Source: Streptomyces sp. NBC_01571
GTDB taxonomy: Bacteria; Actinomycetota; Actinomycetes; Streptomycetales; Streptomycetaceae
Assembly: GCF_026339875.1 (NCBI RefSeq)
Contig: NZ_JAPEPZ010000001.1
Location: 806,001-870,000, forward strand
Reading direction: 5' to 3'
Length of the DNA stretch: 64,000 nt
In this document: piece by piece, positions 56,152 to 64,000 of the stretch
Layout of the letters: every line of letters starts with the position of its first letter
Numbering within the stretch: position 1 is the first letter of the stretch
Program-made: the position numbers and the translations under genes
The notes under the pieces: generated by a model
Seen by the model: the letters and a program-made list of their open reading frames with translations, nothing else
Databases searched by the model: none
Told to the model about the DNA's origin: nothing

Positions 56152-57039
56152 TCAGCAGTACAGGTTGGCGCCCGCCGAGGTGCCCAGGATCTGTACGAAC
56201 CGCTGGTAGGCGTCCACACGGCTCTGTACCTGCGCGGGGTTCCTGCCGTCGCACTCCAGGGAGCCGTTGATGCTGCGGATGGTCTGGCCGAATCCGGCAC
56301 TGTTGACCATCGCGTTGTGCGGCGTCATCGTGCCGGGGCCCGACTGCGTGTTCCAGTACCAGAGCCCCGTCTTCCAGGCGACGGAGGCGTCGGTCTGGAC
56401 GAGATTGGGATTGTTGAGCAGATCGATGCCCAACGCATCGCCCGCCGCCTTGTAGTTGAAGTTCCAGCTGAGCTGGATCGGGCCGCGGCCGTAGTAGGCG
56501 GACTGACCTGCCGGGCAGCCGTAGGGCTGGCTCCAGTCGCAGTAGTGGGGGTAGTTGGCGGTGTTCTGCTCCACCACGTAGACCAGCCCGCCGGTCTCGT
56601 GGTTGACGTTGGCGAGGAAGGCCGCGGCCTCCTGCTTCTTGACGGTGTCGCTCCCGGTGTTGGCGAAGCCCGGGTAGGAACTCAGGGCGGCCTTGAGCCC
56701 GTTGTAGGTGTAGAAGGAGTTCCGGTTCGGGAACATCTGGTTGAACTGCGCCTCGCTCACGACGAAGCCCGAGGGGTTCGTGGAGCCGCCGTCACAGGCG
56801 TAGGGCTCCCAGTACCAGGTGCTGATGACGGGGTCGTAGCCCGGGTTGTCGTGCTCGGCGATGTAGGCCTTGCCGTCGGTGTAGCGGACGATGTTGCCGG
56901 TGACGTACGACGTGCCGGCCACCCAGTTCGGATAGCTCGAACAGGACGCGGCGGACGCGCCGGCTGCCGGCAGCAGTACCGGTGCGGCGGTTCCGACCAC
57001 GAGGGCGGCCAGGAGGGCGGAGAGGCGGCGCTTCGACAA
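56152..57039 (-). CDS. Secreted GH19 chitinase with chitin-binding domain
   Basis: 295 residues from TTG 57039, with AAAGGAA upstream; longer frames lack a ribosome binding site. Signal peptide about 1-30, a CBM5/12 chitin-binding domain about 33-80 (YPNWVAGTSYVTGNIVRYTDGKAYIAE in part), and a GH19 domain about 92-295 with the catalytic Glu148 in NVNHETGG and the YYGRGPIQLSWNFNY signature. It cuts chitin outside the cell and can inhibit fungi. DasR-like sites lie upstream. Confidence 0.92.
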   Translation of the reverse strand: MSKRRLSALLAALVVGTAAPVLLPAAGASAASCSSYPNWVAGTSYVTGNIVRYTDGKAYIAEHDNPGYDPVISTWYWEPYACDGGSTNPSGFVVSEAQFNQMFPNRNSFYTYNGLKAALSSYPGFANTGSDTVKKQEAAAFLANVNHETGGLVYVVEQNTANYPHYCDWSQPYGCPAGQSAYYGRGPIQLSWNFNYKAAGDALGIDLLNNPNLVQTDASVAWKTGLWYWNTQSGPGTMTPHNAMVNSAGFGQTIRSINGSLECDGRNPAQVQSRVDAYQRFVQILGTSAGANLYC

Positions 57040-57409
57040 GGGATCAGTTCCTTTGCGGTGCCAGGCCGCACCGGAGGCAAGGTCGGAGCCTTGTGCGCAC
57101 GCGCCGAGGGGGTCGGTCACGGCATCCGGGGCGGCCACGGTGGGGGGTGTGGGCCCACACTCAACCGCCTTGGTCTGTACCAGTCAAGGGTGTAGACCAG
57201 TCGGATCTGACAACGTTGGCGCGGAAGTGCCGTGAGCTGCGGGGAAGTTGGCGGCCGCGTCCGCCGGCCGGGACGCGGGGCCCATCGACACCGGCGCCTC
57301 GCAGGGCCGGAACCCTGCTGCCGCGCGCGGCCGGAACATCTGCGCCGGCCTTTTCAGCCGGCTGCGAAGCCGCGGCCCCGGCCGTCCCCACGGCCGGGCC
57401 GCGCACGGT
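57040..57409. other. Gap upstream of the chitinase gene
   Basis: 370 bases. The two DasR-like sites at 57169 and 57187 are the only recognised signals. The rest, up to the SDR gene end at 57410, is GC-rich without a credible gene. Confidence 0.5.
57169..57201. promoter_or_regulatory. Pair of DasR-like (dre) sites
   Basis: CTTGGTCTGTACCAGT (57169-57184) and a half-conserved GTGTAGACCAGT (57190-57201) resemble the dre consensus TGGTCTAGACCA of GlcNAc-responsive control and the direct repeats found in Streptomyces chitinase promoters. They lie about 130-160 bases upstream of the start codon. Confidence 0.65.
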
Positions 57410-58129
57410 TCAGACCAGGACGCCACCGCCGTCCACGACCACGACGGATCCCGTGCTGTAGCCGCCGCGGATCAGGTACAGGTACGCCTCCGCGACGTCC
57501 TCCGGAGTGCCCACCCGGCCCACCGGAAGTGACTCGGCGGAGGACTGGAACAGTGCGTCCCGTTCCTCTTCGGCCAGGTCACGCCAGAGCTCGGTGCGGA
57601 CCACGCCGGGCGAGACCGCGTTCACCCGGACCGGCGCCAGCTCCAGGGCGAGAGCCCGCGTCAGCGCCTCCATCGCGCCGCACAGACTCGCCGCCACGCT
57701 CGTGCCCGGCAGGGGGCGCCGCCCCGCGGTCCCCGTGGTCAGCACCACCGAACCGCCCGGCCGCACGGAGGCGGCGCCGTACTTCACCGCCGCGTACGCG
57801 CCCCACAGTCGCGTGTCCAGAAAGCGCCGGGCCCGCCCGAGATCCGCCTCCGCGAGGCTCCCCATCAGCAGGGACTCGCCGGCCGTGTAGACGAGGTGGT
57901 CGAATGCCCCGACCCCCTCGAAGAAGGCACGCAGCGCGTCCTCGTCGGTGGCGTCGAGGGTGTGCCCCTCGGCACCCTCCGGCAGCCGCTCCAGTGCCGC
58001 GTCCACGCTCTCCCGCCGCCGCGAGGCGACGACCACCGCGGCGCCTTCCCGCGCGCTCGCCGCGGCGACCGCGAATCCGATGCCGGCCGTACCGCCGATG
58101 ACGACGACGCGCTGTCCTCGCAGGTCCAT
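57410..58129 (-). CDS. SDR-family protein lacking the catalytic Tyr and Lys
   Basis: 239 residues from ATG 58129 (GAAGGGA upstream). The NAD(P)-binding IGGTAGIGFA start and the VNAVSPGVVRTELW segment are typical SDR. At the active site, where Y-x3-K is expected before GAMEALTRALA, it reads VAASLCGAME, without Tyr or Lys. The same is true in a subgroup of SDR homologues (PRK07041-like), so this need not be a broken gene. Divergent from the LysR gene, which may control it. Confidence 0.8.
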   Translation of the reverse strand: MDLRGQRVVVIGGTAGIGFAVAAASAREGAAVVVASRRRESVDAALERLPEGAEGHTLDATDEDALRAFFEGVGAFDHLVYTAGESLLMGSLAEADLGRARRFLDTRLWGAYAAVKYGAASVRPGGSVVLTTGTAGRRPLPGTSVAASLCGAMEALTRALALELAPVRVNAVSPGVVRTELWRDLAEEERDALFQSSAESLPVGRVGTPEDVAEAYLYLIRGGYSTGSVVVVDGGGVLV

Positions 58130-58264
58130 GACGTGTCCCTTCACGTTGATCCGATGTGATCCAGCCTGCGCCCACCTCCCCACGGCCGTCCAAGACCTCT
58201 TTCGGCGTCGGCGATACCCTGGAGGCATCGCCGTCGGCGGGCTCGTACGACGAAAGGGACGGCC

Positions 58265-59089
58265 ATGGACCTCGACCTGCGCAAGGTCCGGTACTTCGTG
58301 ACGGTCGCGGAGCTGCTGCACTTCGGACGCGCCGCTGAGCGGCTGCACATCTCCCAACCCGTGCTCAGCCGTCAGATCCGGGCGCTGGAGAAGGACTTGG
58401 ACGCCGAACTGTTCGTCCGGGACAGCCACACAGTGAGGTTGACCCGGGCGGGTATCCAACTCCTTGACGACGCACGCCTGTTGCTCGCGTCCGCCGATGC
58501 CGCCCGGCAGCGCGCGCACCTGGCGTCCCGCGGCCCCAGCCGCCTGGTCGTCGGTTTCCGCGCCGGGATCGTCGTCACCCGGGCGCTGCGTGCCTTCGGT
58601 GCCCGGCACCCGGAGGTGGAGGTCAAGGCACGCCGTGTCGAATGGGACGACCAGGAGCAGCTGATCCTGGACGGATCGGTCGACCTCGCCTACGTCCGCC
58701 GGCCGATCCGGGACGAGGGACTGACGCTGCTGCCGCTGTACACCGAGCCCAGGGTGGCGATGCTGCCGGAGGGCCACCGGCTCGCCGGCAAGCAGGAACT
58801 CGCCCTCGCCGACCTCGACGACGAGACCTGGCTGCGCTACTCCGACCCGCGGCCCGGCGACGTACCGATCCGCACCATCGAGGAGAAGTTCGAGTCCGTC
58901 GCCGCCGGGAGCGGTATCACGCTGGTCCCGCACTCGGTCGCCGAGCAGTACTCACGGCCGGACATCACCTACGTACCCGTACCGGACGCCGAGCCCGATC
59001 AGGTGCTGCTGGCCTGGGAGTCCGGCCGTCGTTCACCCCTGATCGCGGCGTTCGCCGAGGTCGCGGCCGGCTCTCCACTCGGCGGCTGA
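58265..59089 (+). CDS. LysR-family regulator
   Basis: 274 residues, ATG 58265 with AAAGGGA upstream. HTH about 6-65 (VRYFVTVAELLHFGRAAERLHISQPVLSRQIRALE in part), then a substrate-binding domain. Divergent from the SDR gene over 135 bases, the usual arrangement of a LysR regulator and its target. Its last 57 bases overlap the end of the opposite-strand gene. Confidence 0.87.
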   Translation: MDLDLRKVRYFVTVAELLHFGRAAERLHISQPVLSRQIRALEKDLDAELFVRDSHTVRLTRAGIQLLDDARLLLASADAARQRAHLASRGPSRLVVGFRAGIVVTRALRAFGARHPEVEVKARRVEWDDQEQLILDGSVDLAYVRRPIRDEGLTLLPLYTEPRVAMLPEGHRLAGKQELALADLDDETWLRYSDPRPGDVPIRTIEEKFESVAAGSGITLVPHSVAEQYSRPDITYVPVPDAEPDQVLLAWESGRRSPLIAAFAEVAAGSPLGG

Positions 59090-59575
59090 GCGCTCTGCCG
59101 CCGGCGGCCCGAGGGGCACGACGAACTGCTCCACCGCAGGCATGCGGCGGCGGCGCGCTCCCGCGAGGACTCCTGTCACCAGGGCGGCCACGAACAGGGT
59201 GATCCCCAGGAAGATCACGGGATTCACCCAGCCCGGCACCAGCTCGGTCCCCACGCCGCCCGACGTCACGCACTGCGCACTGACCGGCAGCGACTCCCGC
59301 GTCACGATGTGATCGCCCGGTACGCCCTTCGCCGCGCACATCTGGTCCGGGTCCAGGATGTAGAAGCCCGACATCACGCCCCGCGCGTACGCGCCGCACG
59401 CCGCCGCGCCGGCCATGACCGCGGCCAGCGCGCACGTCGACGCGCTCGGCAGGTGCCACCCGCCGCCCGGTAGCCGCTGGTGGGCCCGTCGGGCGAGCGC
59501 CACGGCGGCGGCCAGGAACACGCAGGGCGCCAGCATCGGCGCCAAGGCCAGGAACAGGAACAGAAGGCTCGCCAT
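59033..59575 (-). CDS. Membrane protein of unknown function
   Basis: 180 residues, ATG 59575. Three or four hydrophobic helices (about 5-28, 46-66, 115-140) and a Cys-containing outer loop (DPDQMCAAKGVPGDHIV, ...SAQCVTSGG). Its C-terminal end overlaps the LysR gene tail to tail by 57 bases, so part of the basic C-terminus could be fortuitous. No family recognised. Confidence 0.6.
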   Translation of the reverse strand: MASLLFLFLALAPMLAPCVFLAAAVALARRAHQRLPGGGWHLPSASTCALAAVMAGAAACGAYARGVMSGFYILDPDQMCAAKGVPGDHIVTRESLPVSAQCVTSGGVGTELVPGWVNPVIFLGITLFVAALVTGVLAGARRRRMPAVEQFVVPLGPPAAERSAAEWRAGRDLGERRDQG

Positions 59576-59674
59576 GCCTGCCCAGACAGCGCGGGCGGGA
59601 GATCGGTTCCGCCGGGTGACGTACGGGGCCGGCCCCTCGCGCGGGCCGGCCCCGGTTCCCGTGCCCGTCCGGAC

Positions 59675-60472
59675 TCAGGACACCTCGGTCGCCCTCGGCA
59701 TCGAACCCTCGGTCGTCCTGACGTCGATCACGGAGAACGCCGCGCCCTGTGGGTCGCTCAGCGCGGCGAACCGGCCGAACGGGCTGCTCATCGGACCGAA
59801 GCGGAGGATGGCGCCGCGCCCGGTCGCCTTCGCGACCGCCGCGTCGCAGTCGTCGACGGTGAAGTAGACGTTCACGTACGACGGCACCTCGGGCGGGAAG
59901 TCGTCCGTCATCCTCATGCGGCCCAGGACCGGGTCCTGACCGAGGTCGTAGAGCCTGAAATCGATCGCGGAGTCGTCCAGTTGCTTCGCGTGGTAGCCGA
60001 AGACGGCCGGGAAGAAGGCGTCCGTCTTCTCCGGCTCGCGGGTGAAGATCTCGGCCCAGCAGTAGGCGCCGGGCACGGCGCGCGCCTCGAAGCCCTCGTG
60101 GCGGCCGCCCTGCCACACCCCGAAGACCGCGCCGGCCGGGTCACGGGCGATCAGCATCGAACCGAAGTCGCCGACCTTCATCGGGTCCATCAGGACCTCG
60201 CCCCCGTGCGAGCGGATCTTCGCGGCGGTGGCGTCCACGTCCGGCGACGCGAGGTAGAGGCACCAGGCGGACTGCCCCTCCTGGCCGGGCATCGGCGGGA
60301 CGACGGCGGCCACCGCCTTGCCGTTCGCGTAGGCCTGCGTGTAGTTGCCGTACTCCGAGGACGACTCGCCGAACGTCCAGCCGAGCACGTCACCGTAGAA
60401 ACTCTTCGCTCCCTCGACATCACTGAACATCGCGTCCGCCCAACAGGGCGTTCCCTCGGGCTCTACGGCCAT
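59675..60472 (-). CDS. Two-domain VOC (glyoxalase-like) protein
   Basis: 265 residues, ATG 60472 with AGGAAGAG upstream. Two VOC repeats: residues about 8-125 ([26 protein letters not shown], start in part) and about 135-255 ([26 protein letters not shown]). Similar to Streptomyces hydroxylase-like VOC proteins of unknown substrate. Confidence 0.8.
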   Translation of the reverse strand: MAVEPEGTPCWADAMFSDVEGAKSFYGDVLGWTFGESSSEYGNYTQAYANGKAVAAVVPPMPGQEGQSAWCLYLASPDVDATAAKIRSHGGEVLMDPMKVGDFGSMLIARDPAGAVFGVWQGGRHEGFEARAVPGAYCWAEIFTREPEKTDAFFPAVFGYHAKQLDDSAIDFRLYDLGQDPVLGRMRMTDDFPPEVPSYVNVYFTVDDCDAAVAKATGRGAILRFGPMSSPFGRFAALSDPQGAAFSVIDVRTTEGSMPRATEVS

Positions 60473-60544
60473 GGCGATCCACTCTTCCTGGTGCGGCGGG
60501 TACCGGGGTCGCGTCTCGAACTCTCTGCAGCCCCCTGCCACGCT

Positions 60545-60707
60545 AAGGGCTGTCCGTAATCCCCGGTGGATCAGCGCGCGGCGTCGGATGCGGTGCATCG
60601 CAAGGCGGAGGGTCGTCCTCATACTGGACGTATTCGGGCGATCCGACAACGCGGCGAGGTGCCGTAGCTGTCGTCGTGCGCCCGCCGGGGATTACGGGAC
60701 AGCCCTT
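60545..60707. mobile_element. MITE-like element of 163 bp
   Basis: Terminal inverted repeats AAGGGCTGTCC-GTAATCCCCGG (60545-60566) and its complement (60685-60707), with a 1-nt difference, enclose about 118 bases without a gene. No transposase. It lies in the 328-bp gap between the VOC and alcohol dehydrogenase genes. Elements with a GGCTGTCC...TAATC end are known to recur in Streptomyces genomes. Confidence 0.75.
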
Positions 60708-60800
60708 GGCCAGGCTCCGGGGCCGCCGCGCGCCGGGCGACGCCGCGTGGACCACACTGGAGAGGGCACTCCGGTGGTCGTCGAGGGGACGGAACACGTG

Positions 60801-61820
60801 ATGATGCACGCGTGGGAAGTGGCCCGCCCCGGGCCGATCGAGCGGGAACCGCTGCGCTTCGTGGAACGGCCGGTGCCGGTGCCCCGGTCCGACGAGCTCC
60901 TCGTGCACGTCCGGGCCTGTGGGGTGTGCCGCACCGACCTGCACGTCAGCGAGGGCGACCTGCCGGTGCGGCGACCGCGCGTGACACCCGGCCACGAGGT
61001 GGTCGGAGTGGTGGCGACGGCGGGCGAGGAGGTGCGCGGCTTCACGACCGGCGACCGGGTGGGCGTCGCCTGGCTGCGCCGCACGGACGGCACCTGCCCG
61101 TACTGCGCACGGGGAGCCGAGAATCTCTGCCCGGCCTCGGAGTACACCGGCTGGGACGCCGACGGCGGCTACGCGGAGTACACGACCGTACCGGCGGCGT
61201 ACGCGTACCGCCTGCCCGACGGCATGGACGACGTGGCGTCGGCACCGCTGCTGTGCGCGGGCATCATCGGCCACCGCGCTCTGTTGCGGACCGCGCTGCC
61301 GCCGGGCGGCCGGCTCGGACTGTACGGCTTCGGCGGCAGCGCCCACCTGTGCGCCCAGGTGGCCCTCGCGCAGGGCGCCACCGTGCACGTCCTGACCCGT
61401 GACCCCGCCGCCCGACGGCTCGCGCTCGAACTCGGGGCCGCCTCCGCCCGCGGCGCGTACGACGAGCCGCCCGAGCCGCTGGACGGCGCGATCCTGTTCG
61501 CGCCGGTCGGCGACCTGGTCCCGGTCGCCCTGCGCGCGCTCGACCGGGGCGGGATCCTGGCGGTCGCCGGGATCCATCTGAGCGACACCCCGCCGCTGCG
61601 CTACGAGAGCGAGCTGTTCTACGAGAAGGAACTGCGCAGCGTCACCTCCAACACCCGCGAGGACGGGCGCGGCTTTCTGGAGCTCGCGGCCCGGCACGGG
61701 GTCCGCGCCACGACGCACACCTACCCGCTGTCCGAGGCGCAGCGGGCTCTGCAGGACCTCAAGGCGGGCCGGTTCGACGGGGCGGCCGTCCTGGTGAACG
61801 ACCTGCCGGCGCGCCACTGA
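60801..61820 (+). CDS. Zinc-dependent alcohol dehydrogenase
   Basis: 339 residues, ATG 60801 (GAGGGGAC upstream). Catalytic zinc ligands in [10 protein letters not shown] (Cys43) and GHE (His65, Glu66). In the structural zinc loop, [15 protein letters not shown], the first of the four usual cysteines is Asp. The NAD(P)-binding [12 protein letters not shown] follows at about 170-181. Oxidises or reduces an alcohol/aldehyde; substrate unknown. Confidence 0.87.
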   Translation: MMHAWEVARPGPIEREPLRFVERPVPVPRSDELLVHVRACGVCRTDLHVSEGDLPVRRPRVTPGHEVVGVVATAGEEVRGFTTGDRVGVAWLRRTDGTCPYCARGAENLCPASEYTGWDADGGYAEYTTVPAAYAYRLPDGMDDVASAPLLCAGIIGHRALLRTALPPGGRLGLYGFGGSAHLCAQVALAQGATVHVLTRDPAARRLALELGAASARGAYDEPPEPLDGAILFAPVGDLVPVALRALDRGGILAVAGIHLSDTPPLRYESELFYEKELRSVTSNTREDGRGFLELAARHGVRATTHTYPLSEAQRALQDLKAGRFDGAAVLVNDLPARH

Positions 61821-61895
61821 CGATCCGGGCCGGCTCGCCGCGGAGCATCCGGGCCGGCCGCATTCCGGCGCCCTCCTCCGACCGGCCCACCGGCG

Positions 61896-62291
61896 TCAAC
61901 CGGTGACGTCGACCCGTACCGTCATCAGTCCCGCGCCCATCGCGCGCACCGCCGCGCTGTTGAACCGGGGCAGACTCCTGAGGCGCGCACGGGTGTCGTC
62001 CTCGGGCATCAGGTGGGCGACGCCGTCGTGCCACCGGCCCCTGACCCGGATCCGCACCCGTGGATCCGCCTTGATGTTCCGCACGTACTGCGACCGCTCG
62101 CCGTACTCGCTGACGAACCAGAACTCCCGACCCGTCAGGCGCCCGCCGACCGGTGTCCGGCGCGGCAGCCCCGAGGTGCGCCCCGTGGTCTCCAGCAGGG
62201 TCTGGAACGGCAGCCGTCGCAGCAGCGGATTGCCGATCCACCGCTGGAACGTGGTGACCGTCCGGTACTTCAGCTCGGGATTGCGGGACAT
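61896..62291 (-). CDS. Deazaflavin (F420)-dependent nitroreductase-family protein
   Basis: 131 residues, ATG 62291 with GGAGAGG upstream. Matches the DDN-like family: LLETTGRTSGLPRRTPV near residue 33-49, FWFVSEYGERSQYVRNIKADPRVRIRVRGRWHDGVAH in the second half (quoted in part). Members use F420 to reduce quinones and similar compounds. Convergent with the alcohol dehydrogenase gene. Confidence 0.85.
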   Translation of the reverse strand: MSRNPELKYRTVTTFQRWIGNPLLRRLPFQTLLETTGRTSGLPRRTPVGGRLTGREFWFVSEYGERSQYVRNIKADPRVRIRVRGRWHDGVAHLMPEDDTRARLRSLPRFNSAAVRAMGAGLMTVRVDVTG

Positions 62292-62587
62292 GTGTGGCCT
62301 CTCCTGTGCGGTGCCGGTCACGGTTCCGGGTGGTCCGGCAACCGTCTCACGACCGCCGTGCGCATTCCGTGCCGACCAGGCCGTTGAGGTGGCGGCGCCT
62401 CGAACTCGCCGTTCGTCAGGCCTCGTTCGGCACGTCCGCGGACCTGACGGTGCCCCCTCGTGTCGCCCCGGGCGAAGACCCGGACCGGGTGTACTCCGGT
62501 ACGGGACGGGAAGAAAGCGCTCGCCCTGTATCCGGCCACTGGGGAGGACCACCGCCGATGGCGTCGTCCGAGAAGCCGCTCCACGAT

Positions 62588-62708
62588 CCGGGGTGCCGAC
62601 CGCATCGTGGTGATGGACGACGGTCTCGTCCGGGAGGTCGGCTCGCACGAGGAACTGCTGCGCCGGGAGGGCGCGTACACGGCCCTGCACAGCGGTCGGC
62701 CCGCCTGA
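62588..62708 (+). pseudogene. 3' remnant of an ABC-transporter ATPase gene
   Basis: The frame encodes GADRIVVMDDGLVREVG and SHEELLRREGAYTALH, the D-loop to C-terminal part of an exporter-type ABC ATPase (normally TIxxADRIxVxDxGxxxExGxHxEL). The catalytic motifs upstream are absent and the bases before do not continue the family. It is about 40 residues of a lost gene of roughly 600. Upstream, 62,292-62,587, no gene is seen. Confidence 0.7.
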
Positions 62709-62747
62709 TCCCCGGGAGAGGAGCGGACCGCCCGCCGCACTCGTGGG

Positions 62748-63230
62748 CTACTCCCCCGCGTACGCCTTCTCCAGGGCGGCGATGTCCAGTTTGGACATCC
62801 GCAGCATCGCCTGGGTCGTGCGGGCGGCCTTCTCCTGGTCCGGGTCGCCCATCAGGTCGATGAGCCGGGAGGGGACGACCTGCCAGGACAGGCCGTACTT
62901 GTCCTTGACCCAGCCGCAGGGTCCGGCCTCGCCGCCGTCGTCGATGAACCTGTTCCAGTAGTGGTCCACCTCTTCCTGGTCGTCGCAGTGGATCTGGAAC
63001 GAGATCGCCTCGTCGAACGTGAACTGCGGGCCCCCGTTCAGTGCGACGAACCGCTGGCCGTTGGCCACGAACTCGGCCACCAGCACGGAGCCGGCCGGCC
63101 CCGGGCCGGCCTCCGTGTAGCGGCCGATCCTGCCGAGCCGGGAGTTCTTGAAGATCGATACGTAGTAGTGGGCGGCCTCTTCGGCCTGGCCGTCGAACCA
63201 CAGACACGTGGTGAAACCCTCGGCGGACAT
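62748..63230 (-). CDS. VOC-family protein (PhnB-like)
   Basis: 160 residues, ATG 63230 with GGAGGTAC upstream. Matches the PhnB/3-demethylubiquinone methyltransferase-like VOC family: TCLWFDGQAEEAAHYYVSIF at the start, then FQIHCDDQEEVDHYWNRF and CGWVKDKYGLSWQVVP. No methyltransferase motif, so the old name is misleading. Function unknown. Confidence 0.85.
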   Translation of the reverse strand: MSAEGFTTCLWFDGQAEEAAHYYVSIFKNSRLGRIGRYTEAGPGPAGSVLVAEFVANGQRFVALNGGPQFTFDEAISFQIHCDDQEEVDHYWNRFIDDGGEAGPCGWVKDKYGLSWQVVPSRLIDLMGDPDQEKAARTTQAMLRMSKLDIAALEKAYAGE

Positions 63231-63457
63231 CCGTACCTCCTCGAACGGGGAACATCGGTCATCTGTCCAGACCGATCGTCGCCGCAAAACTCATCGGCGG
63301 CACGCACCGAACGGCCTCCGTACGGAGAACCCGTCGGGCACGCGCCGACGCGTCCCCCGTACGGCGGTGGCACGGCCGTCTGCGGCCCCGGGAGCTGCGG
63401 CGCGCCGGGCGAAATCCAACGGCGCGCGCGGGCGGCCCGGCGTTAGCATGCGCGGAC

Positions 63458-64000
63458 ATGACCTCTTCGGACGCCCCCCGCATCGAACCGTTCACCGTCG
63501 ACTTCCCGCAGAGCGACCTCGACGACCTGCATCAGCGCCTCGACCGCATCCGCTGGCCCGACGAACTGCCCGGGGTCGGCTGGGCCTACGGCGTGCCCCG
63601 GGACTACCTGCGAGAGCTCGTACGGTACTGGCGGCACAGCTACGACTGGTGGGAGGCGCAGAACCGGCTGAACGCGTGGCCGCAGTTCACGACGGAGATC
63701 GACGGCGCGCGGGTCCACTTCGCGCACATCCGCTCGCCGGAACCGTCGGCGACCCCCCTGATCATGACGCACGGCTGGCCCGGCTCGATCGTCGAGTTCA
63801 CCGACGTCGTCGGCCCGTTGACCGATCCGCGCGCGCACGGCGGCGATCCGGCCGACGCGTTCCATCTGGTCGTGCCGAGCATTCCCGGATTCGGACTCTC
63901 GGGGCCGACCCGGGAGACCGGCTGGGAGTTCCAGCGGGTGGCCGCCGCGTTCGCGGAGCTGATGACGCGGCTCGGCTACCCGCGGTTCGGCGCCCAGGGC
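63458..64000 (+). CDS. Epoxide hydrolase, N-terminal part
   Basis: ATG 63458; the frame is open to the window end (181 codons) and continues beyond. It has the N-terminal epoxide hydrolase domain (about 8-115, FTVDFPQSDLDDLHQRLDRIRWPDEL, part quoted) and the start of the alpha/beta hydrolase domain, with the oxyanion HGWPGS motif (about 105-110) and VVPSIPGFGLSG. The catalytic Asp should lie just past the window end. Confidence 0.87.
   Translation, partial: MTSSDAPRIEPFTVDFPQSDLDDLHQRLDRIRWPDELPGVGWAYGVPRDYLRELVRYWRHSYDWWEAQNRLNAWPQFTTEIDGARVHFAHIRSPEPSATPLIMTHGWPGSIVEFTDVVGPLTDPRAHGGDPADAFHLVVPSIPGFGLSGPTRETGWEFQRVAAAFAELMTRLGYPRFGAQG

Noticed and set aside
1..64000. tRNA or rRNA genes, including at the attachment site
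   Set aside because: No cloverleaf-like sequence with a TTCRA arm was recognised in any intergenic gap. A systematic scan could still find one.

Overview
The window is Streptomyces DNA: GC-rich throughout, with GTG and TTG starts, and host genes that are typical of the genus (tyrosinase MelC1/MelC2, a GH19 chitinase with DasR-like sites, GH27/GH36/GH95 glycosidases, a deazaflavin-dependent reductase). It has two parts. From position 1 to about 25,000 lies the right-hand part of a siphovirus-type prophage, entering the window inside the tape-measure gene. From about 25,000 to 64,000 is host chromosome, leaving the window inside an epoxide hydrolase gene.

Prophage layout, almost all on the + strand: tail module (tape measure C-terminus, long tail protein, a tail protein with a poly-gamma-glutamate hydrolase domain, a small tail protein), lysis module (CHAP endolysin, two small one-TM holin-like proteins), then a dNMP kinase and an unknown 311-residue protein. 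The replication/early region follows: a RecB/Cas4-like nuclease, small unknowns, a Gp3-like recombination directionality factor, a Dam-type methylase, two phiSA1p31-like proteins, a translationally coupled run of small genes ending in a Holliday-junction-resolvase-like nuclease, a primase/helicase, a second Dam-type methylase, a family A DNA polymerase, a sigma-factor-like protein, an unknown, a DUF2637 membrane protein with an HTH tail, two further unknowns and a minimal GntR protein. No integrase, repressor, terminase or capsid gene is in view; these should lie to the left.

The early region is unusual in how it is punctuated. Nearly every transcription unit ends in its own hairpin directly after the stop codon, two of these being exact copies of 44-45 bp. 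At least eight copies of a GGGGACGTCCTCCCCGG element (A element) lie between genes, and about eight copies of a dyad CGCCTCA-N2-TGRGGCG (B element) lie upstream of starts, three of them at a fixed 19-20 nt from the start codon with GAGAGGAC between. The palindrome CGTTAACG is also strikingly frequent in the prophage. Together with the phage sigma-like gene this suggests a private regulatory network.

The prophage ends about position 25,000, in or next to a host gene whose last 66 codons survive at 25,001-25,201. The host part then carries a glycan-utilisation locus (SGNH esterase, GH95, GH27, ABC permeases and binding protein, ROK regulator, divergent GH36) with no ABC ATPase of its own; a GH64 glucanase under a perfect LacI-type palindrome; a molybdopterin oxidoreductase; a TetR/FMN-reductase divergent pair; an AIM24 protein; an M4 protease; a polyprenyl synthase with a TPR partner; an AlkB-like dioxygenase; a TetR/MFS pair with two matched operators; an FAD monooxygenase; the melC1-melC2 tyrosinase operon; an RNase H; an ArsR-like regulator; a GH19 chitinase; an SDR/LysR divergent pair; and VOC, alcohol dehydrogenase, deazaflavin reductase and epoxide hydrolase genes. 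A 163-bp MITE-like element and an ABC-transporter gene remnant mark the right end.
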